64,000 nucleotides of DNA from Henckelia pumila (taxonomy: Eukaryota > Streptophyta > Magnoliopsida > Lamiales > Gesneriaceae): positions 132,466,930 to 132,530,929 of the forward strand of contig NC_133123.1 in NCBI RefSeq assembly GCF_033568475.1. Direction: 5' to 3'. This document shows positions 56,023-64,000 of this stretch, one piece after another. The position numbers were made by a program, and so were the translations under genes. How positions within the stretch are numbered: position 1 is the stretch's first letter; each line of letters opens with the position of its first letter. The notes beneath the pieces were generated by a model, which was not told where the DNA came from, made no database searches, and saw only the letters and a program-made list of their open reading frames with translations.

Positions 56023-57873
56023 ATGAAAGAGGTGTTTGGCAGTCCAGGGAAAAAGAGTGGTCTAGTAATAAGGATTGGACAGTGTTTTTGTGCAGCTGGT
56101 TCTATTGGGATTATGGCTTCTGCTTCTGGCTTCTCTACTACTACCGCTTTTTGGTAATTTCTTCCTTTTGTTTTCTTTTCTCACCGATTTGCTGTTTTCT
56201 ATATATGGGTTGCATTGCATGCGGTTGTTGGAAAATAATGTTACAAATAGACTTCAAATGGTATTTGGGGTTTGGTCGTGTCTGCTAAAAGTAGTAGATG
56301 AGAAGTTTTGAAAGGAGAAATATTGGATAGAGTTTCTGTTTTGGGTGTTTTCCAAATTGGGTTTCATTAAACAAACCACGCACTATGCACGTAAATTGCA
56401 GGTGTTTGCCTATGTAAGTAGATGACTAAAACTTAAATCTAATGGAAACTACCGTAGAAGAATGTGAAACCTATTCTGAAAATTCTCCAAAACATGTGCA
56501 ACAAAAGATTTCGATGGGAGATGTGTGTACATTAATTTCTACGAGAGTGACTAGGAAACAGTTTCCAATAATGTAACATAAGTTTTTTTTTTTGGTTTAA
56601 AAAAGGAAAACGAAGTTCAAGTGAGAGTGGTTGCTTGTAATGGTTTCGAAATCTGTCGTAAAGACTGCCAAGGTGCCACTAGATCACCGGGGGTTTCAAC
56701 GCAGAACTGGTGCTTATTGATCTAGTTGAAATGTTGGCTCCCTCTTTCCAGTTCTGTTTGAAACTCCCATAGTTTAGCCAGAAAGTGAGTTGAGGGGCTT
56801 GTTATATTTGGCTCCTTGATTTGACTGTATGTGCTGTGTTATTCAGTTTGTCATGGCTGAAAAAGAAATTTCTATCATATTTTTTGTGCGTTCCACTTCG
56901 CTTTCCCTGAAATCAGTACTGAAGTTCAACTTTGGTTCTCTGATACTTGGCTGAAATGGCAACATCTGTTCTACTGCTTGAAATTGCCTGCTTACGTTAT
57001 TTTGAATTCAATAATTTTGAGATGCTTGGTCCATTCTATAATGACATTTTTTTTCTGGTGTCTGAATCATGGAATTTACCCAAAGATTGCTGATCTGTTT
57101 GCATATTTTAACAGCTACTTAATTGCATCCATGGGGCTTCAAGTTTTGTGGAGCTTTGGACTTGCATGCCTGGACATACATGCTTTGAGATTCAACAAAG
57201 ACCTTCATAATCACTTCATAGTCAGTCTTCTTGTTGTTGGCGATTGGGTAACTAACGTGTCTCTTAACCTTTGTTTGAAATACTTCCACACTCGCATGTA
57301 ACATTATATCAGTGTCTTGAAACAAAGGGACTATCAAACAAAGCCTCTGATTATACACTTGCCAAAAAGAGAGTTGTTTTATGGAGTTTGAGTTGATTTA
57401 GGATAATACAGAAGCCTAATGCCATTTTATGCAACACAGAGTGTTCAATTTGATGGATGCGTAGAAATCTGTCTTCAGAATGCAACAGAGTTTTTGGTCT
57501 ATTTTTAGTTTCACGGTGTCTCGAAATGCAAATTCAATTTAACAGTAGTGTGATAGATAATGTTTCTTGATCTAGTTTTGGTCATTATATCCTGCAGAGG
57601 TCATTCCTATCCCACTGTGATTTCAATCCAGAAGTGGAATTTAAACTCTTAACTAATTCGTTCCTTCCACAGGTTACAGCTACTCTATCACTTGCGGCTG
57701 CTAGCTCGTCTGCTGGTGTTATGGTCCTCTTTACCAGAGATACACGCATCTGTGTGATAGAGCCCAAATTTTCATGCGATATGTTTCGGATATCCATAGC
57801 TTTGGCATTTGCCTCATGGTTTCTTATTGCCTATTCTTCATATGTCACGTTTTGGCTTGTGGCATCGTTATGA
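56023..57873 (+). CDS. CASP-like membrane protein, 5B type (3 exons, 154 aa)
   Basis: Exons 56023-56153, 57115-57247 and 57673-57873 join in phase with GT-AG introns to give 154 residues, the usual length of CASPL5B proteins. The start MKEVFGSPG is the family consensus. Four TM helices: about 13-35, 45-63, 79-108 and 129-151. The conserved Arg of TM1 (R17 in GLVIRIGQ) and Asp of TM3 (D87 in VGDW) are present. [20 protein letters not shown] and the [10 protein letters not shown] stretch are strongly diagnostic. CASP and CASP-like proteins are MARVEL-related and scaffold plasma-membrane domains; for the 5B group the role is not established. An in-frame ATG at 55972 could add 17 residues, but family agreement favours 56023. 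Confidence 0.93.
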
Positions 57874-59193
57874 ACAGAGTAGGTTGATATTGAAACCTTT
57901 TTATTCAGACACAAGAGCGTGGCTGGCTTGTCGCGTCAATTTAAACAGAATGAGTTTATAATGCATGCGGGAAATGGTTTTTGCATATTTGTGTACATAT
58001 GCGTTTGTGTATCATTTGAGGGCTGTATATTTTTGACGATTCCTGATGTACGATGTTTTAACCCCTTCTCGAAACAGTAGATCTTATCTTGATACTACAA
58101 AGTTCAACTTTTTCCCTCGTGCTTCTTCCAGTCTTGAGCCGAGGGCCTTTGGAGAGTGGAAATTTGAATCTTCCGAAAAATAAAAATAAAAAGATTTCTC
58201 GAAATCTTCAGTGTCAAGCAGGAATCTCCGTTTGGTTTGGTTCGAGGATAGGTTAATTTTCGCATGCATTTGCACACAGTGTAATCTGGTGCTTGGGCAT
58301 ACTCTGTTCTTGCACCAATCGTTAGAGATGGCTAATATCTTTTTGTATAGTTTAATGGTGAAATAAGAAATTGCCAAATTTAATTCAGAAAGAGCTAAAA
58401 TCCATATATACCTGTTATAATACCAATTTTCATTGAAATAATTAAATCAAACTAGCTTTGAAATCATATACTTGAAAAACTAAAATTAAACACCAAACGC
58501 GAAACAATGGATGCATGGGGAACATCATAGGACTTGAATAAATACACGAGAAAATATAAAGAGGTTTCAAAGCAGACGGACACATTTTCAAAGCGGGCAC
58601 ATAATACAGCTCTAGAGAACATCAATATAATCTATCTATTTTAGACAGAGATATCAAAATAAGTTAGGCTTGTCATTTGGCTCATCCAACCATATAAAAT
58701 AGATGGGTTGAGTTGAAATTTTTTAACTTATCAAATGGCTTGTCGGCCACCTCACCCCGTCTAACGTTGACTTGAAAGTCGGCTCGGCTCAACCCATCAA
58801 ATCACACATAAATCAGTTGAGTCGATCCGCTCGTCAACTAAAATAAATGAATTGGATTGGTGTTTTATCAATCCGTCTAAAAAGTGAGTCGACCAATCTT
58901 ACCTAATGACGGGTTACAACGAATTGTAAATTATAAACTGACTCATCTCACTAGTCCGTTTTAACGCCTCTGATTTTAGGTGTTGGTCCAATCCGTCATT
59001 TTGTTGGGTCAAAAAACCATCTTAATCCACTTATTCCATGTGACAGGACGGACCAAGTGAGGTCTCTTGAAAATATCCACGGGCTTTTGCACAAACCGCG
59101 ACTTAAGTATTCCAAATTACCTGTCGCCCAGTGTGTAACCAAAACTGGACCCGAGTGGGCTCCCGCCGGCCGCCGCAACATTCCTGGAGCAGA
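57874..59193. other. 3' UTR of the CASP-like gene and intergenic sequence
   Basis: The first few hundred bases are probably 3' UTR. Bases 58650-59000 look like a decayed repeat (GGGTTGAGTTGA, CCCATCAAATCA, repeated GAGTCGAC-type words). I could not define ends or a target duplication. The last ~100 bp are GC-rich and likely form the promoter and leader of the next gene. Confidence 0.4.
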
Positions 59194-61430
59194 ATGAGTG
59201 GAGGGGCAGGGGCGCCCGATTTCTTCTACAGAGAAGCTCAACGACTGGGTTATGTTGCCCGCTCCGCCTTCAAGGTCTCTCCTTTTCTCCTCTCTTTTCG
59301 ATTTCACTTGAACACAGTTGTATATCATGTCCAATTTGTGTGTAAGAAATGTTTTTTTTCCCTCTCTCGTTCTTTCTTGGAATCGGAATTGGGAAAGCGC
59401 AGTTGGTTCAGATGCAGAAGCAGTACAAACTCATAACAGCTGGTTCTTCTGTTCTTGATCTTGGGTGTGCTCCCGGTGCTTGGCTTCAGGTAACCTATAG
59501 TAACACGTTTATCTCTTTAAGTTACTATTTTCTTCATGTGTCTTGAGGACAAAATAAATGTGATTATCAGTGTTATTTTTGCAAACAAATATTAATGGGA
59601 CAAAAAATGTAATTTAATGGGTATTGTGAGGATCTAGGTTGCTTGTCAAAACCTGGGCCCGTTGATAAATGGAGGAGCTGTTGTTGGGATTGACATCAAG
59701 GTAGTGCCTCCAATCATTACACACTAAGCTTTTGCGATGTAAATGTGTGTTATTTTGTATGCAGACAAGGCCCTTGTTAAATTCTTTCGAAATTATAACA
59801 TGACTCTTTAGTTTGGTGTGGTGAAAATTGTTCATCAATTTGTGGCAGGACAGAAGGTGAAGGTTCCATCTCTGTATTGTGATTCGAGGGTTAAAACTGT
59901 ATGTGCTGATGTTATGAGTTTACCAAGGGAACAAGTTAAAGCTCTCTCTCCCCAGGTATACTATTTTCCATAGAAATACTCAATTTCCGGATTCTTATAT
60001 AATTGAGTGTATTGTTTATTGCTTTCTGTTTACTGCAAATGCTCTCCTTGTTTTCAAGATCAATCTTCTACAGTTACCTAGTGTTTGTTAATTCGTAATT
60101 TAGTTTTCAACAACTCTCGGTTTTGGTTTTGATCAATCTTCTACGGTTACCTAGTGTCTGTTTCGGTGGATGGAAATTCAAACAGTATTCATTATTTAGG
60201 AATTATTATTATTATTAGAGTGATTAGTATGAATGATAAAAGTTTTTCTTTTCTTTTGATTCATTTGTGTTTTGCTGTTTTTACAGTGTTTGAATGGTTC
60301 TTTCTTATAGAAGCTATACTTATTTCTACATATTTTGGTCTTTAAGTCAAGTCTTTTCACAGGCTTGTGTTACATTCTCTATGACAATTTGTTAATAATT
60401 TTAAAGCAACAATTCATTTGCGTCCTGGAAGGTTTAAGCCTAAGAATTCCGCTTTCTAGTGTTTTCTTGGAAGTGATTGATTTGTTTGATCAACTCTGCT
60501 ATTTCATTGATCTCTTGGTCGTCTTTTCCCATCGTGATATTCTTTCATAAATTAGATTAAAATCGAAAAATATTCATTGATTTACATTCTCTCACTTTGA
60601 GGTTTTTGATTAATGGTTTTTAACGTAGTATCATGGCATGAGTCGCATGACAAACCGTGCCAACTCAATCCTTTGATACTTCAATAACTTTGGCCTGGAA
60701 CCTAGCTTTGGGTATCCCTTGCTAACAATTTTAGGGAATTTTACATTAAGTTCTGGGATTCTGGATTCCAATTTTGTTTTATACACGAGGGAATATGAAA
60801 TTGTTCTGTACCCACTTCTCATCCACTCAAGTTTTTGAATGCTCTTTTGTTTTTCCTTGTATCGTTGCATGTTTGAGAGATGTTACTTCCAATAAAAAAT
60901 CCAACCTAAATGCTAAATCAAGCTAACAGTCCTATCTGCCTCTGTGCATGCCCCCCCTTGATGGCTCTGCTCTTGTTCATGATATTAAGATCTAGTCTTT
61001 TTATTTATGTATTTAGCATAAAGGCTTCTCCGTGATACTGTCCGACATGTGCCCCCCTGTTTCTGGAATCACCAGTCGAGATTCTGCTTTATCCGCCGAA
61101 CTGGGAATGCAAGCAATCAATTTGGCCGTTGGAACAGATGCCCTTGCTCGTCCAGAGACACAATCAAGTGGTTCTGGTGTACTGCAACTTGGGGGACACC
61201 TAGTCGTTAAGCTTCTTGAAAGTGAAGATGTAAAAGGTGCTACTGCTTTTCCTAAAATTTTCTTTACCTTCCTGTATAAACCTTTAAAATCTTTAGATTT
61301 TTTTTTACCTGCAGAATTGAGCCAAATATGTAAACCACTCTTCCGAAAGGCGTCCTGGCTGAGACCTCGAGCAACTAGATCTTGTTCCAGAGAGATTTAT
61401 CTTATTTGCCAAGGATTGAAACAACCTTAA
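59194..61430 (+). CDS. FtsJ/RlmE-family rRNA 2'-O-methyltransferase (6 exons, 222 aa)
   Basis: Exons 59194-59274, 59403-59489, 59638-59700, 59854-59955, 61017-61236 and 61315-61430 join in phase to 222 residues, the usual size of the organelle/bacterial-type FtsJ group (RlmE/MRM2-like). The start MSGGAGAPDFFYREAQRLGYV and the RSAFK box are diagnostic. The SAM-binding motif is VLDLGCAPGAWLQ (44-56), followed by GGAVVGIDIK. The catalytic tetrad K-D-K-E is intact: K27, D121 (LSDMCPP), K176 (HLVVK) and E211 (SREIYLICQG). It would methylate a ribose 2'-OH in large-subunit rRNA, probably in mitochondria or plastids. No clear targeting peptide is visible ahead of the conserved start. The last intron (61237-61314) is only 78 bp and stays open in frame. 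Confidence 0.95.
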
Positions 61431-62606
61431 GGCATAAAGAATCATGCTTGATATTTTCTCGGATGCATGTGGAAAAGCTTGAGATTGAAGTGATCTTAAA
61501 ACCATGCCATCCGTGTGGCTCGGAGTCAGGACCTGAGTCTTTGAAAACTCCACACAAATTTTTGTGACATTCTTTGACAAGGACGAGATTAGTTTTAGTG
61601 AACATTGCTGTGTACTTAAGCTGAATTTGGACGATAGGTGCATTGAAAATGACCAGCAGGAAAAATAATTTTGTATCTTTTTGAAACACATGACTTCATA
61701 ATCGATACCCTCGTTTATTACATGTTATTGTATTGTTCTTACAACCCCCGTCGTCTTAAAATAATGGATTACTTGTTCGTTTTGGGATCTAATGGTTAAG
61801 AGTTTTAAGGCACTACAAAATAGATCAATGTATTGTACTTCTTGACTTAATTAGTGCATGAGTAAATAAAAAAGAAAGAGAATCTAACGGCAAAATTTTT
61901 TTTTCCTCTGTTGCACTCAGAGTTTGTGGGTCATTAAAAAAAAATTTCCCTAAAAAAAGAAAAGATAAAAGAGGGCTCATATCAAGTGTAAATTTGGAAA
62001 AGGTCGATCATGGTGGCCAAAAACTCAGATCCGAACCAACAAAAGGGAAAAAAAAATGTCATGAGATGAAAATCGAAGACAAATTGCCAGAAAGGCCAAC
62101 CCTTTTGCACAAAGGGGGCGGCACTCGTTCATATTTTCATCTCAATCCATCCATTTTTCTCTGCAAGGATTCGAGTTTTTGCATGGAGGGATAAATATTA
62201 TACCCCGCCACTCCCCACTCAGGCCTCTCTCTTCGTAATCACAGCCCAAAAGGTAGTGTTTGAGATTGCTTCCAGAAGACATTGCTATGTATTCTCAACT
62301 TCTGAAGCCAAAAATGACTTCGGCTTCGCATCACAGAATTCACTGCAGCAAAAGATCCTGATTTTAGGGTTTGGAAAATGGGCTACGTTCTTTTATATAT
62401 GGATGGATAAAAATTGTATGTAAAAGCCCATTTATATTTTTAACAAAAAGCCCAATTAAGTGGATCCAGTAAGATTGTTCGGTATCGCCGCATCGGATCA
62501 AACCCACAATTCAACAGAGTATTGGTTACTTTACGAAGAAAACTTAACAATAATTTTCCAAGGATCATTCTAATTGTTACTAATTTTTTCAATTTATCAA
62601 ATATTA
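61431..62606. other. 3' region of the methyltransferase gene and unassigned sequence with a telo-box
   Basis: Sequence to about 61730 is probably 3' UTR. Around 62180-62380 the composition is gene-like. TTAGGGTTT at about 62364-62372 is a telo-box (AAACCCTAA on the minus strand), a common element near plant translation-related promoters. A 30-codon minus-strand frame (62331-62239) and a 24-codon plus-strand frame starting at about 62288 are the only small ORFs there. Neither resembles a known protein. It may be a decayed or displaced promoter with first exon. Confidence 0.3.
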
Positions 62607-62904
62607 TCTATTACTATTTAATAAAGCGGGTGTTATATTAGCCATTTTTTGGTATTTTTATGTGAACTTTCAAAAATAACCCTATCTAATAAATAAATAA
62701 ACTATTTTGCAATTTCAATTTATTTTCATACAACTTTTCCCCAATTTCATGCTTTATGTTTGACATATTTTAATTTAAAAATTCATTAACCAACTCTCAC
62801 ATATATTACCTGCTTAGGATTGGTAAAAAAAATTAACTTTTTTCATAAATTATTTTTAATATGATAATTTGATAGACACACACATTGCGTGTGCAAAAAG
62901 TTAG
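62607..62904 (+). mobile_element. Mini-Helitron, 298 bp
   Basis: The 5' end TCTATTACTATTTAATAAAG is preceded by A. The 3' end is a hairpin CACACAC-ATT-GCGTGTG (one mismatch), then CAAAAAG and TTAG followed by T, close to the Helitron CTRR|T terminus with C changed to T. The body is AT-rich and noncoding. The A|T flanks and absence of a target duplication agree. Confidence 0.65.
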
Positions 62905-64000
62905 TATATATTATTGTTGGAGTTATCTACTCTACCATTTTTTGTAATTATAATAATCAGTGATAAATTATATTATTTCTCCAAGTAACTATTTATTCCC
63001 ACAATGATACATTATTTATCTTGTAGTGTATTTATATATTTCTAAAAAATTATATTAAATTATTTTCATTTAATCTAGAGAAAAGTAATTTTGTACGCTT
63101 TTTAGACACGCAGTAGTTATATTTTGAAAAAAAAAACCCACAATTCAACTGAGAAAAGTAAATCATATTTGGGATTATAATTTTGTACACTTTTTAGACA
63201 CGCAGTAGTCTTATTCTTACCATCAGACACCATTCCCGGTTTCGGATACGCGTTTTCTCGTAGTATGTGCTAATTTATACAGATATATTTTTATTTCCTT
63301 TAAAACATAAATAAATGAAGATTACACGTGGAATAATGAGGGTATTTTTCTTATAAACAAAAAACCTTAAATGTTGGAAAATGGTGGAAACTTTTTTTGA
63401 ATTTTGTAAATCACGTGGTTTTTTTTAAAGAAGAATCTTGTGTTAATATACTTTTAAATCCTTTTTATTTAAAGAACGTCATTCATTTTATTATAATCAA
63501 ATGCTAAATTTAATTTAATATAAAAATTAAATAGTTAAACATAAAAGTAAAACAACAATTTGTATACGCAAAGCAAAGACGATTAGTATGTTATATGTAT
63601 GCTTCGTCACACGTGTTATTTTTCCAGGCTGACTTTTTAACTTCAAAATAAGTAGCAGAATTTTAATATTTTCACTTCAATTTTTTTTTCTCGACGAATT
63701 CACTTAATTATTTTTTTCTTTTTCTTTTTTTAATAAGATTCACTTTATTCTTATTAATACGTGAAAGAAACCAAAAAAACAAAAAAAAATACGTGAAAGT
63801 ATTGTATTCATAACTGCCATATCCAAACATAAAACTCATGTTTTTTTTTATATCAAAAATAATATATATTAAATAAATTTTACATGAATCATATATCAAC
63901 ATCACCGAATGTATCCGATTTTCAAAAGGTCATTAACTACATTATCACTATCATAATCATCATCATCATTATGTATAGTATACATAATAATAAGGATATG
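62905..64000. other. AT-rich intergenic sequence
   Basis: No gene, RNA gene or defined transposon was recognised. A short phrase TTTTGTACNCTTTTTAGACAC plus GCAGTAGT occurs twice (about 63092 and 63183), a small local duplication. Confidence 0.4.

Noticed and set aside
56075-56311. Hydrophobic 78-codon frame
   Set aside because: It is an alternative phase of the CASP-like first exon running into the intron.
61305-61691. 128-codon minus-strand frame
   Set aside because: It is antisense to the last exon and 3' UTR of the methyltransferase gene.
1-64000. tRNA, rRNA or snoRNA genes
   Set aside because: No cloverleaf-type A/B-box pairing or rRNA-like sequence was noticed on reading; the tRNA-Met-like words are all retroelement primer sites.

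Overview
This is plant nuclear DNA, from an angiosperm and probably a eudicot. The evidence is an AT-rich background, three intron-containing genes with clear plant orthologues (GT-AG introns), and dense Ty1/copia, Ty3/gypsy, Helitron, hAT, Harbinger-like and Mutator-like debris. There is no sign of bacterial organisation. The gypsy gag style hints at an asterid such as Lamiales, but that is a guess.

Layout. 1-6480: copia-derived LTR sequence, including two LTR copies offset by exactly 872 bp, a broken copia gag with its tRNA-Met primer site, and small inverted-repeat elements. 6483-10362: three tandem copies of a noncoding unit of about 1.2-1.3 kb, one carrying a 162-bp MITE. 10363-17690: a large composite bounded by (TA)n microsatellites and inverted end motifs. 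It holds a hAT insertion, minisatellites and a 320-350 bp satellite with dimeric higher-order structure. 17813-19884: a Harbinger-like MITE, two nested mini-Helitrons and a long-TIR MITE. 20466-28399: a probable 7.9-kb long-TIR element containing a 526-bp tandem array and a Helitron 3' end. 29061-30185: another MITE. 30930-38504: two damaged gypsy elements. 38505-50032: an endogenous pararetrovirus (Caulimoviridae) fragment on the minus strand, split by a complete 7.3-kb non-autonomous gypsy-type LTR element with a perfect 5-bp target duplication.

The gene-bearing part is 50.4-61.5 kb. Three genes lie on the plus strand: a five-TM Yip1/YIPF-family protein (270 aa, 6 exons), a CASP-like protein of the 5B type (154 aa, 3 exons) and an FtsJ/RlmE-type rRNA 2'-O-methyltransferase (222 aa, 6 exons). 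They are unrelated housekeeping or membrane genes and do not form a pathway. The last 1.4 kb holds a 298-bp Helitron and AT-rich intergenic DNA.

The most interesting items are the fossil pararetrovirus with a degenerate protease-like domain after its movement protein, the recurrent TA-microsatellite boundary motif, palindrome clusters in three unrelated gypsy LTRs, the nested Helitrons, and the satellite higher-order repeat. All gene calls come from reading splice sites and remembered family patterns; no alignment or database search was run.
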